From positions 1-64,000 of the forward strand of contig CACMHY010000004.1 of NCBI GenBank assembly GCA_902613595.1: DNA of 64,000 nt, written 5' to 3'. A program made the translations under genes and the position numbers. This DNA comes from an uncultured Bacteroidota bacterium (GTDB lineage Bacteria > Bacteroidota > Bacteroidia > Flavobacteriales > Flavobacteriaceae). Below, one piece after another: positions 25,428 through 34,175 of the stretch. Each line of letters opens with the position of its first letter. The first letter of the stretch is position 1. A model generated the notes under the pieces. The model was not told the origin of the DNA, ran no database searches, and saw only the letters and a program-made list of their open reading frames with translations.

Positions 25428-27224
25428 ATGAAAAATATTAGAAATTTTTGCATTATTGCACATATTGATCATGGAAAAAGCACACTTGCTGATCGTCTAT
25501 TAGACTTTACAGGGTCTGTCACCGAGCGTGAGAAACAGGATCAGCTTCTAGATAACATGGACCTTGAACGTGAAAGAGGGATTACAATTAAATCTCATGC
25601 AATACAAATGGAATACATGTTTCTTGGAGAAAGATATACACTTAACCTGATTGACACTCCTGGCCATGTTGATTTTTCATATGAGGTTTCACGGTCAATA
25701 GCTGCATGTGAAGGTGCTTTATTGGTAGTAGATGCAGCTCAGAATATTCAAGCTCAAACAATTTCGAATCTTTACTTAGCACTAGAAAATGACTTGGAAA
25801 TTATCCCCGTGTTAAATAAAATTGATTTGCCATCTGCTAATGCTGATGAAGTTACAGATGATATTGTTAAGCTAATAGGGTGTGATGCTGCTGACGTGAT
25901 TCCTGCGTCTGCCAAGACAGGTTTTGGGATTGAAAAAATATTGTCTGCTATTATTAATAAAATTCCAAGCCCAAAAGGCAATTTGAACGAACCTCTACAG
26001 GCCCTTATTTTTGATTCAGTATATAATCCATTTAGAGGTGTGGAAACATATTTCCGAGTAATTAATGGTTCTATTGTAAAAGGGCAAAAGATCAAATTTA
26101 TGGCGACACAAAAAAGTTATTTTGCTGACGAAATAGGAACTCTCAAATTGGATAAAGAACCTAAAGGAGAAATACTGGCCGGCGATGTTGGATATTTAAT
26201 TACAGGAATTAAACAAGCAAAAGAGGTTAAGGTTGGTGATACAATTACTGACGCTACAGCATCTACAAAAACTGCAATAGATGGATTCGAAGAAGTCAAG
26301 CCAATGGTTTTCGCAGGTATCTATCCTGTTGACAATGAAGATTTTGAAGAGCTTCGGAGTTCAATGGAAAAACTCCAACTTAATGACGCCTCCCTTGTCT
26401 TTTCCCCTGAAAGCTCGGCTGCACTGGGCTTTGGTTTTCGCTGTGGTTTTCTAGGGATGTTACATCTTGAAATAATTCAAGAACGCTTAGAGCGAGAGTT
26501 TAATATGTCTGTAATAACAACTGTCCCTAATGTTTCTTACTGTGCTTTCACAAAGAAAAATCCAGATAGTATTTTATGGGTAAATAATCCATCAGATCTC
26601 CCAGATCCATCTATAATTGAGAAAGTCAAGGAGCCTTTTATAAAGGCTTCAATTATTACTAAAGCTGAATTCGTAGGTAGCGTTATGTCTTTGTGTATTG
26701 AGAAAAGAGGTCAAATTAAAAATCAAACTTATTTAACTACAGAAAGAGTTGAGCTGATATTTGATCTCCCGCTGGCTGAAATTGTTTTTGATTTTTATGA
26801 CCGGCTTAAGACAGTTTCCAAGGGTTACGCATCTTTTGATTATTCTCCAACTGAAATGAGAGAATCTAAATTAGTTAAAGTTGATATTTTATTAAATTCT
26901 AATCCTGTTGACGCTCTATCTGCGTTAGTGCATTCTGATAATGCTTTTAATATTGGAAAGAAAATGTGTGAAAAGTTGCGTGAACTTATTCCGCGTCAGC
27001 AGTTTGATATTCCAATACAAGCAGCTATTGGTGCAAAAATTATTTCCAGAGAAACAATAAAGGCTCTTAGAAAGGATGTTACAGCAAAATGTTACGGTGG
27101 TGATATCACTAGAAAGAGAAAGTTACTCGAAAAACAAAAAAAGGGGAAAAAGAAAATGCGTCAAGTTGGAAGTGTAGAAATCCCTCAGCAAGCATTTATG
27201 GCCGTTCTAAAATTAAATGACTAG
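25428..27224 (+). CDS. lepA: Elongation factor 4 (LepA)
   Basis: A 598-residue translational GTPase with a full set of G motifs: AHIDHGKST (G1), ERGITIK (G2), DTPGH (G3), NKID (G4) and SAKTG (G5). Domains II, III and V and the LepA-specific C-terminal domain ([20 protein letters not shown]) are complete. It back-translocates or rescues stalled ribosomes and affects initiation-complex formation. Monocistronic with its own -7 box. An ordinary core gene. Confidence 0.97.
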   Translation: MKNIRNFCIIAHIDHGKSTLADRLLDFTGSVTEREKQDQLLDNMDLERERGITIKSHAIQMEYMFLGERYTLNLIDTPGHVDFSYEVSRSIAACEGALLVVDAAQNIQAQTISNLYLALENDLEIIPVLNKIDLPSANADEVTDDIVKLIGCDAADVIPASAKTGFGIEKILSAIINKIPSPKGNLNEPLQALIFDSVYNPFRGVETYFRVINGSIVKGQKIKFMATQKSYFADEIGTLKLDKEPKGEILAGDVGYLITGIKQAKEVKVGDTITDATASTKTAIDGFEEVKPMVFAGIYPVDNEDFEELRSSMEKLQLNDASLVFSPESSAALGFGFRCGFLGMLHLEIIQERLEREFNMSVITTVPNVSYCAFTKKNPDSILWVNNPSDLPDPSIIEKVKEPFIKASIITKAEFVGSVMSLCIEKRGQIKNQTYLTTERVELIFDLPLAEIVFDFYDRLKTVSKGYASFDYSPTEMRESKLVKVDILLNSNPVDALSALVHSDNAFNIGKKMCEKLRELIPRQQFDIPIQAAIGAKIISRETIKALRKDVTAKCYGGDITRKRKLLEKQKKGKKKMRQVGSVEIPQQAFMAVLKLND

Positions 27225-27507
27225 ATAATCTTAAAAATTAGTTTTTTCTTTCTGACAGACTTGTATTAAAATTAGATTATTGATCTAGCATAAAAACCTA
27301 ATTAATATGTAAAGGAAACCATTAATAAGATCAATTTTTATATTAATAAAGAGCTATGTTTTATTATATTGTTATCGAACTAAAATTTTTATATGTGATT
27401 AAGTTTATACTCACAGGGCACACAGGATGTAATCATTTAAACTCTTACGTGTTTAGCAAATAAATATTAATCAAAACATAATTTAAAATATAAATATTTA
27501 CTTTTTT

Positions 27508-29718
27508 ATGTTTAAGAAGGATTTGAGAGATATGGTAGATCATTGGAAAAACGACATGATTGCTGCCGTAAGTGTTTCTCTAATTGCTTTGCCGCTTTCA
27601 CTGGGTATAGCACTAGCTGCTGGTGCTCCAGCAATGTCGGGCATCCTTTCAGCTATTGTGGGTGGAGTAATAACAACTCTTTACAGGGGTGGCCACATAT
27701 CTATCAACGGGCCCGCTAAAGGTGTAATTGCAGTAATATTGCTTGGGATTACATTAATGGATGACGGATCTGGGCAAGCTTTTAATTATATATTGGCAGC
27801 AATCGTTGTTTCTGGGGCTATTCAAACTATTTTAGGGATATTAAAATTAGGAAGACTTGCTGACATCTTTCACCCTTCTGTAATAAATGGAATTTTGGCG
27901 GCAATAGGGATTATAATTTTTTCTAAACAAATTCATGTCGCACTAGACACCCAATCTGATAGTCCAAGTATTATTCAAAACCTGGTTGATGCTGTCGTTA
28001 AATTACCCCAAGCAAATCCATTTGTTGTAATTATTTCACTAACTGGTTTGATTTTATTAATTTTTCATTCCAAATTAAATTATCGTTTTTTTCAAATATT
28101 ACCTGCTCCTATGTGGGTGGTTGCGCTTTCCATTCCCTTTGTGTACGGATTTAATTTTTTTGATAATCACACACTTTCTTTTTTGGGAACCAATTATGAG
28201 TTAGGCCCTAAGCTATTGTTAGAGATCCCCGACAAAATCTCCGGATCAATTATGCATCCCAATTTTAATAAAATCAATACTATCGAATTTTGGACAACCG
28301 TACTTTCTATACTAATGATCACAAGTATTGAATCGTTAGCCATTGCAAAAGCTGTTGATAAGCTTGATCCTTACAAAAGAAAGACAGATCTAAATAAAGA
28401 ATTGACCGGTATTGGTATAAGCACTATAGCGGCAGGAATGATAGGTGGATTACCCATTATAGCTGTTATAATAAGGAGCACTGTTAACATACATAATGGA
28501 GCAAAAACTAAGTGGTCTAATTTATACCAAGGAATATTTTTGTTTTTATTTATTGTTGTTTTAAGCCCTGTTATGCGCCAAGTACCTCTTTGTGCTTTTG
28601 CAATATTACTTGTTTACACTGGTTTTAAATTGGCATCACCAACGGTATTTAAACAAGTTTATTCTAAAGGGTCTGAGCAATTGATCTTTTTTTTAGCAAC
28701 AATGATTTTGACACTTTACACAAACCTTTTAATAGGTCTACTTGGCGGTTTAGTTTTGGTTTTAATAAGCCATATGCTACTTGCGAGGGTTTCAGTGCTG
28801 CGGTTTTTTAAAATGGTTTTTAGCTCGGGCTCCAATCTGGTTTCTAACTCAGAAAATGATTATTATCTAAAAATAAAGGGGGTAGCAAATTTTTTAAGTG
28901 TTTTCAATATAAATAATCTTGTTTCTAAAATTCCTTCAGGGGCAGATGTAAAAATAGATTTGTCTCAAACAAGACTTGTAGGTATGACATACATGGATTT
29001 TTTAGTTGATTTTTTAAAAGCTCAAAAGGAAACAGGTGGTAATGTTGTGATCGCAGGTTTAGATTCTCATGTATCAACTTCCCCATATAATAGAGCATTA
29101 AAAATTTCTCTAAATAACAACATTGAGAAATTATCTCCTAGGCAAAAAAGATTACAGGATTTGGCAAACGAAAACGATTATGAATATAAAACTAAAGTAG
29201 ATTGGAACACCTCTTACTTGAAAAAGTTTCACTTTTTTGAAATAAGGCCTATTGAGCGTAAAACAAATTGTCTTCGCGGGTTTTTTAGTGAGTTTAACGT
29301 CGAATGGGAGATTTCTGATGTTACATTTAATGACGGGGCCGCTTTTTCATCTGAGACATTTAACACTACGGTAATGTTTTTGAAAATTAACAAAAACATT
29401 CCTGTTTTTGCGATGGAGAAAGAAGGGATTATTGAAAAAATCTTTGATAGAGTTATTGCTTTTACAGGTCATAAAGACATAGATTTTGAAATGTATCCTG
29501 ATTTTTCAAAAAAATTTCTTGTCACCGGTAACGATGAATCAAAAATAAGGTCGTTTTTTACTGATAGTCTAATCAGTTTTTTTGAAAACACCCAAATTTA
29601 TCATCTAGAAAGTAATGGTGAGGGGTTAATAATATTTGATAAAATTAAGTTAGCCCGAACGGATGAAACAATCGCTTTAATCAATTACAGCAAACAGCTA
29701 ATCAGATTATTAAAATGA
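27508..29718 (+). CDS. SulP family inorganic anion transporter
   Basis: A 736-residue SLC26/SulP protein. Membrane domain of about residues 1-430 (opening WKNDMIAAVSVSLIALPLSLGIALAAG, then the GGHISINGPAKG loop), a STAS domain of about 455-545 (VDLSQTRLVGMTYMDFL), and a 180-residue C-terminal domain of unknown function that often follows STAS in Bacteroidota SulP proteins. SulP members move bicarbonate, sulfate or other anions. The substrate is not decidable here and no carbonic anhydrase gene is adjacent. It is followed 49 bases on by an MBL hydrolase. The 283 bases upstream of its start hold no gene and no clear promoter box. Confidence 0.9.
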   Translation: MFKKDLRDMVDHWKNDMIAAVSVSLIALPLSLGIALAAGAPAMSGILSAIVGGVITTLYRGGHISINGPAKGVIAVILLGITLMDDGSGQAFNYILAAIVVSGAIQTILGILKLGRLADIFHPSVINGILAAIGIIIFSKQIHVALDTQSDSPSIIQNLVDAVVKLPQANPFVVIISLTGLILLIFHSKLNYRFFQILPAPMWVVALSIPFVYGFNFFDNHTLSFLGTNYELGPKLLLEIPDKISGSIMHPNFNKINTIEFWTTVLSILMITSIESLAIAKAVDKLDPYKRKTDLNKELTGIGISTIAAGMIGGLPIIAVIIRSTVNIHNGAKTKWSNLYQGIFLFLFIVVLSPVMRQVPLCAFAILLVYTGFKLASPTVFKQVYSKGSEQLIFFLATMILTLYTNLLIGLLGGLVLVLISHMLLARVSVLRFFKMVFSSGSNLVSNSENDYYLKIKGVANFLSVFNINNLVSKIPSGADVKIDLSQTRLVGMTYMDFLVDFLKAQKETGGNVVIAGLDSHVSTSPYNRALKISLNNNIEKLSPRQKRLQDLANENDYEYKTKVDWNTSYLKKFHFFEIRPIERKTNCLRGFFSEFNVEWEISDVTFNDGAAFSSETFNTTVMFLKINKNIPVFAMEKEGIIEKIFDRVIAFTGHKDIDFEMYPDFSKKFLVTGNDESKIRSFFTDSLISFFENTQIYHLESNGEGLIIFDKIKLARTDETIALINYSKQLIRLLK

Positions 29719-29767
29719 GTGCGGTGTCCCCATGTTTTAGTTTTAAGGGAAAATTAATGTTGGTTTC

Positions 29768-30628
29768 ATGAAAATTTATACAATTGAGGCGGGAAATTTT
29801 AAGCTCGACGGAGGAGCAATGTTTGGCGTAGTGCCAAAAAAAATATGGGAAAAAACCAATCCTGCAGATGAAGACAATTTAATAGAAATGTCTTGTCGCT
29901 GCCTTTTGATTGAAAACGGAAATAGATTAATTTTAATTGATACGGGTTTTGGAAATAAACAGAGTTCCAAGTTTTTTGGGCATTATAAATTATGGGGAAA
30001 TCACTCTCTCGAAAATTCATTTGATAAAGTTGGTTTTGCCAAAGAAGAAATCACTGATGTCTTTCTAACACACCTGCACTTTGATCATTGTGGCGGTGCT
30101 GTTATTCGCGAATCTAAATCAGGTATGCTCATGCCTGCTTTTAAAAATGCCACGTACTGGGTTCATAAAGCTCAATGGAAATTGGCAACTAATCCTAATT
30201 CAAGAGAAAAAGCGTCTTTTTTAAAAGAGAATATTTTTCCGTTGACCGAAAATGGTTGCCTTAAATTAATCGAAGGGGACGGGCCTGTGTTATCCAAAAC
30301 ACCTTTTCCTTTCAAAATACTTTTGGTAAACGGGCACACTGAAAAACAAATGCTGCCCATAATAAAATATAAAGGAAAGCAGATTATTTATGTTGCTGAT
30401 TTAATACCAACGGTAGGACACCTCCCTATTCCCTATATTATGGGGTATGACACTCGGCCGCTATTAACTTTAAAAGAAAAAGAGCTTTTTTTAAATGATG
30501 CGCTTATGAATGATTCTCTATTGTTTTTTGAACATGATCCTCACAACGAGTTAATTTCACTTCAAAAAACAGAAAAAGGCATTCGTATGAGAGAACAATA
30601 TAATTTCGATTCTTATTTTAGCGATTAA
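29768..30628 (+). CDS. Cytoplasmic MBL-fold hydrolase (AiiA/AttM-like)
   Basis: A 286-residue metallo-hydrolase without signal peptide. The zinc motif is H102-L-H-F-D-H107 (THLHFDHCGG), with IDTGFGNKQ upstream and a GHTEKQM third-histidine block. Long-chain MBL enzymes of this build include lactonases, but the substrate is not determined here. It is placed between the SulP gene and the M1 peptidase with short gaps (49 and 10 bases), so it is likely part of one transcript. Confidence 0.82.
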   Translation: MKIYTIEAGNFKLDGGAMFGVVPKKIWEKTNPADEDNLIEMSCRCLLIENGNRLILIDTGFGNKQSSKFFGHYKLWGNHSLENSFDKVGFAKEEITDVFLTHLHFDHCGGAVIRESKSGMLMPAFKNATYWVHKAQWKLATNPNSREKASFLKENIFPLTENGCLKLIEGDGPVLSKTPFPFKILLVNGHTEKQMLPIIKYKGKQIIYVADLIPTVGHLPIPYIMGYDTRPLLTLKEKELFLNDALMNDSLLFFEHDPHNELISLQKTEKGIRMREQYNFDSYFSD

Positions 30629-30638
30629 TTTAAAAAAA

Positions 30639-32477
30639 ATGAATCGTTTTAGGTTTTATCTGTTTTCCATGTTTCTATTTATAAGTACTACTAAAGTTGG
30701 TGCTCAATACTGGCAACAGTTTGTTAACTACAAAATAGACGTTGCTCTCAACCCAGAATCGGCTATTTATTCTGGAAAACAAACGGTTAAATACAAAAAC
30801 AACTCTCCTGAAACACTTAAGAAAGTGTTTTTTCATCTCTACTTTAATGCTTTTCAGCCAGGTAGTGAGATGGCTGTACAACAGAAAAATTCTCCTGACA
30901 GAAACAGAAGGTTTAAAGTGTATGTAGACAGTCTAAGCAAAAACCAGCAAGGTTATTTAAACGTCTCTGATTTAACTCAAGATGGTGTACGTTTAGAAAC
31001 CGTGGCTTCTGAGACAATTCTTGAGGTGCCGCTAAATGTCCCAATCCCCCCCGGCGGTTCCTCTACCTTTAGTCTTTCCTTTGAAGGGCATGTTCCTGAT
31101 GTTATTCGGCGGGCTGGAAAAAACTCTTCTGAAGGAGTAGAGTTCTCTATGGCTCAATGGTACCCAAAAATGGCTGAATATGATGTAGACGGATGGAACG
31201 CTGACCCCTATATTGGTAGAGAATTTCACGGTGTGTGGGGGAATTTTGATGTTAAAATTACTCTGGGCAAGGAATATATGGTAGCCGGTAGCGGATACTT
31301 GGAAAATGCCTCTGAAATAGGTATGGGGTACCATAAAAGAAAAAAAGCTAAAACTAAAAAGGGAAAGATAACGTGGCATTTTGTTGCTCCTATGGTGCAT
31401 GATTTTACTTGGGCTGCAGATAAGGATTATATTCATGATACTTATCCTGGTCCTAACGATGTTACATTACACTTTTTTTATAAAAATGATCCCGATATAA
31501 TTTCTAATTGGAAAAAATTACAGCCTGATACTGCTAAAATGATGCAGTATTTTAATAAAAAGATTGGTCCCTATCCATATAAACAATATTCTGTTGTACA
31601 GGGTGGTGATGGGGGAATGGAATATGCGATGCTTACATTAATTACTGGAGGAAGAAAATATGGGTCCTTATTCGGTGTAACAGCACATGAGCTCGCACAT
31701 TCATGGTTTCAACATGTTCTGGCAACAAATGAAACAAAACACGAATGGATGGATGAAGGTTTCACAACCTTTATCTCCACGCTAGCTACAAACGAAATAC
31801 TAGAAGAAAACAAAGAGTTTCCCTTACAAAACTCTTATTATGGTTATTACCGACTTGCGTTGTCTGGTGGAGAAATGCCCCAAAGCACGAATGCAAACCG
31901 ATACTATCATAATTATGCCTATGAAAGCACAGCCTACAGCAAAGGGGCTGTGTTTTTGAGTCAGCTTGGCTATATTATTGGTTTTGACAATCTAATTAAA
32001 ACTCTCCAAGAATATTACAGTGAATGGAAATTTAAACATCCTCAGCCGAACGATTTTAGGAGAATTGCCGAACGTGTTTCGGGTTTACAACTTCAGTGGT
32101 ATTTAACCGACTGGACTCAGACAACTAATAAAATTGATTATGCCCTTGAGGAGGTAATTGAGAGTGGGGCCTCAACTATTATAAAAATTAAACGGAAAGA
32201 GTTGATGCCTATGCCTCTTGAAATATTGGTTTTGTCTAAAAACGGTGAAAGCAAATTACATTACATACCCATCTCTTTGTTGCGTGGTGAAAAACAAAAT
32301 CCGTATGATATTGAATGGATCGTTCACAAAGACTGGACTTGGTCTAGCCTGAATTACAATTTAAAAGTTAACATTCCTAAAGATCAAATAAAGGCAATTA
32401 TTATAGATCCTAGTAATTTTATGGCCGACATAGATAAAAACAATAATTACTATGGTCCTGCAGAGCAAAAAAATTAA
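30639..32477 (+). CDS. Secreted M1 family aminopeptidase
   Basis: A 612-residue exported zinc peptidase with a signal peptide (about 1-22, STTKVGAQ). The gluzincin motif is H350-E-L-A-H354 with the third ligand E373 (HEWMDEGF), and GGDGGMEYAMLT supplies the substrate-binding G(G/A)MEN-like segment. It releases N-terminal residues from peptides, probably in the periplasm. Its last 26 bases overlap the start of rnpA in another frame. Confidence 0.92.
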   Translation: MNRFRFYLFSMFLFISTTKVGAQYWQQFVNYKIDVALNPESAIYSGKQTVKYKNNSPETLKKVFFHLYFNAFQPGSEMAVQQKNSPDRNRRFKVYVDSLSKNQQGYLNVSDLTQDGVRLETVASETILEVPLNVPIPPGGSSTFSLSFEGHVPDVIRRAGKNSSEGVEFSMAQWYPKMAEYDVDGWNADPYIGREFHGVWGNFDVKITLGKEYMVAGSGYLENASEIGMGYHKRKKAKTKKGKITWHFVAPMVHDFTWAADKDYIHDTYPGPNDVTLHFFYKNDPDIISNWKKLQPDTAKMMQYFNKKIGPYPYKQYSVVQGGDGGMEYAMLTLITGGRKYGSLFGVTAHELAHSWFQHVLATNETKHEWMDEGFTTFISTLATNEILEENKEFPLQNSYYGYYRLALSGGEMPQSTNANRYYHNYAYESTAYSKGAVFLSQLGYIIGFDNLIKTLQEYYSEWKFKHPQPNDFRRIAERVSGLQLQWYLTDWTQTTNKIDYALEEVIESGASTIIKIKRKELMPMPLEILVLSKNGESKLHYIPISLLRGEKQNPYDIEWIVHKDWTWSSLNYNLKVNIPKDQIKAIIIDPSNFMADIDKNNNYYGPAEQKN

Positions 32478-32790
32478 ACGGTTAAAAGGAAATAAAAAAT
32501 TGATTACACTTTTTAATGCTTCAACTGTTTTTAAAAGTGATTTTTTAATTCTTCGCCTTATTAAAAACGACAAGATTCAACATTTAGAGGTTGCCGTTAC
32601 TGTTTCTAAAAAACTTTTCAAACGGGCGGTTGATAGAAACAAAATTAAAAGGCTTTTAAGGGAGGCTATCAAGAGGAATGAAAATTATATATATTTTAGC
32701 GGACACTGTCTTTTTTTGTATAAAGGTTTAAAGCTTCCAGACCTTCCTTTGTTAACCAAGGAAGTATATTCTTTGATAAGCAAAGTTTAG
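32452..32790 (+). CDS. rnpA: Ribonuclease P protein component
   Basis: A 112-residue protein subunit of RNase P, which with the M1-type RNA trims tRNA 5' leaders. Clear signature: KRLKGNKKLITLFN near the N-terminus and the RNR-like block KRAVDRNKIKRLLREAIK. It starts inside the M1 peptidase gene (26-base overlap), so it is likely expressed by coupling or from an internal promoter. The usual partner rpmH (L34) is not beside it. Confidence 0.94.
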   Translation: MVLQSKKIKRLKGNKKLITLFNASTVFKSDFLILRLIKNDKIQHLEVAVTVSKKLFKRAVDRNKIKRLLREAIKRNENYIYFSGHCLFLYKGLKLPDLPLLTKEVYSLISKV

Positions 32791-32797
32791 TGTCGCG

Positions 32798-33247
32798 CTA
32801 TTCTAATGTCATCGAAATGTGCGGTATTCCGTCTTCCATATAAGTATTACTTGTTCTTTTAAAGCCATGGTCCTTGTAAAATTTCTCTAAATGGGCTTGC
32901 GCCGATATTTTTATTGGCCTCTTTGGTTTTTCCTCTTGTACTTTTTTAAGTATAAAATCCAATAGATAGCTCCCTAAAGAGTTTCCTCTTTCTTTTTTCG
33001 ACACAACAATTCTGCCTATTGATATATTGTTGGGATCTCTGTCCTCTAGAACACGGGCGTATGCAATAATTTTATTGTTTTTTTTTACTAATACATGATC
33101 GGCTTTTTCGTCTCTTCCATCAATGTCTTGATAAACACAGTTTTGCTCAACAACAAAAACTTCTGATCTCAACAAAAAAAGGTCGTGTATCTCTTTTCGT
33201 GATAAACTATCAAATTTTTTGTAAAAGATTTTATGGTTTAAAAACAT
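32798..33247 (-). CDS. ElaA-like GNAT acetyltransferase
   Basis: A 149-residue GNAT protein with the ElaA pattern: LRSEVFVVEQNCVYQDIDGRDEKADHV near the N-terminus, the acetyl-CoA loop region RIVVSKKERGNSLGSYLLDF, and a C-terminal QAHLEKFYKDHGF. The substrate is unknown. It overlaps the rpiB stop by 10 bases, so they form a two-gene operon. Convergent with rnpA. Confidence 0.88.
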   Translation of the reverse strand: MFLNHKIFYKKFDSLSRKEIHDLFLLRSEVFVVEQNCVYQDIDGRDEKADHVLVKKNNKIIAYARVLEDRDPNNISIGRIVVSKKERGNSLGSYLLDFILKKVQEEKPKRPIKISAQAHLEKFYKDHGFKRTSNTYMEDGIPHISMTLE

Positions 33248-33669
33248 GGAATTTTATCTACTCTTCTTTTATGCCTTCCCCCTTCGAATTTTGTTTTTAT
33301 AAACTTATCTACTATATCCTTTGTCTCCTTAATAGATATAAATCTTGCTGGTATGCTTAAAATATTTGCATTATTATGTTTTCGTGCTAATTTTGCTAAT
33401 TCTTTATTCCAGCAAAGTGCTGCTCGTATTTTTTGATGTTTATTTGCGGTCATTGCCGCACCGTTTCCACTTCCGCAAACAATAATTCCAAGATCTGAAT
33501 TTTTACTCGCAACATCTTTTGCTACGGGATGAATAAAGTCTGGATAATCTACACTTTCTATTGTATCTGTACCATGGTTTTGAACATCGTGCCCTTTTAA
33601 TATTAAAAAATCTGTAATTTGTTTTTTGTATTCTGTTCCTGCATGATCATTCCCTATACTTAACTTCAT
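33238..33669 (-). CDS. rpiB: Ribose-5-phosphate isomerase B
   Basis: A 143-residue RpiB/LacAB-family enzyme that interconverts ribose 5-phosphate and ribulose 5-phosphate in the pentose phosphate pathway. IGNDHAG at the N-terminus, the catalytic region IIVCGSGNGAAMTANKH and the ARKHNNANILSIPARF block are all present. Length is typical. First gene of an operon with the GNAT gene, divergent from rnr across a very AT-rich gap. Confidence 0.95.
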   Translation of the reverse strand: MKLSIGNDHAGTEYKKQITDFLILKGHDVQNHGTDTIESVDYPDFIHPVAKDVASKNSDLGIIVCGSGNGAAMTANKHQKIRAALCWNKELAKLARKHNNANILSIPARFISIKETKDIVDKFIKTKFEGGRHKRRVDKIPCF

Positions 33670-34175
33670 ATTAAAATATTTTTATAAAAATAAAAAAGAA
33701 TCAACCTTCAGTGAGGCCCTTAGTTTACATCTTTATTAATTTTTTGTTGACAAAAATTTAATCTTTTTTTTGGTTTACTTTTTGTATTGTCTCGTTTAAA
33801 AAAAAAAAACATTTCGAATATTCTTTATTGTTTTTTTTCATAAAAATTGTAACTAAAAAAAGACTATTATTAACAATAAAAATTATAATCTATATTCTTT
33901 TTTATAACAATTCTGCCTTTTTAACAGTCGGTTAGTAAAACACTAAACAATTAATAATTAACTTTTAAGCCCGTTTACAATCAGTTAAAAAAAAAGTATA
34001 TTTTCTTATTTTACTAAACACATAATATTCAAGACTTTTTTTTTTATGATATTAACACTCCATATATATACACATATATATAATTTAATTTCAAATATTA
34101 TATAATAAATATTGTTAATTGTGTTAATATGATTACGACATTGATTATTTTATATTTGACGAGAAGTGAATCTAC
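33670..34175. other. Extremely AT-rich gene-free gap
   Basis: About 500 bases between divergent rpiB and rnr. By my count only 74 of the 420 bases 33721-34140 are G or C, about 18%. It carries long A and T runs (A12 and longer near 33800, T8-9 elsewhere) and a TATATA/CACATATATA stretch at 34060-34080. I found no DnaA box, no tRNA and no ORF. The rnr promoter box lies at its right end. Confidence 0.8.
34151..34158 (+). promoter_or_regulatory. -7 box TATATTTG before rnr
   Basis: A perfect TAnnTTTG box 17 bases before the rnr ATG. No clear -33 element. Confidence 0.6.

Noticed and set aside
33670-34175. Replication origin with DnaA boxes
   Set aside because: No TTATNCACA-type box in the gap, and the apparent strand asymmetry change would fit a converging rather than a diverging fork. 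AT richness alone is not enough.
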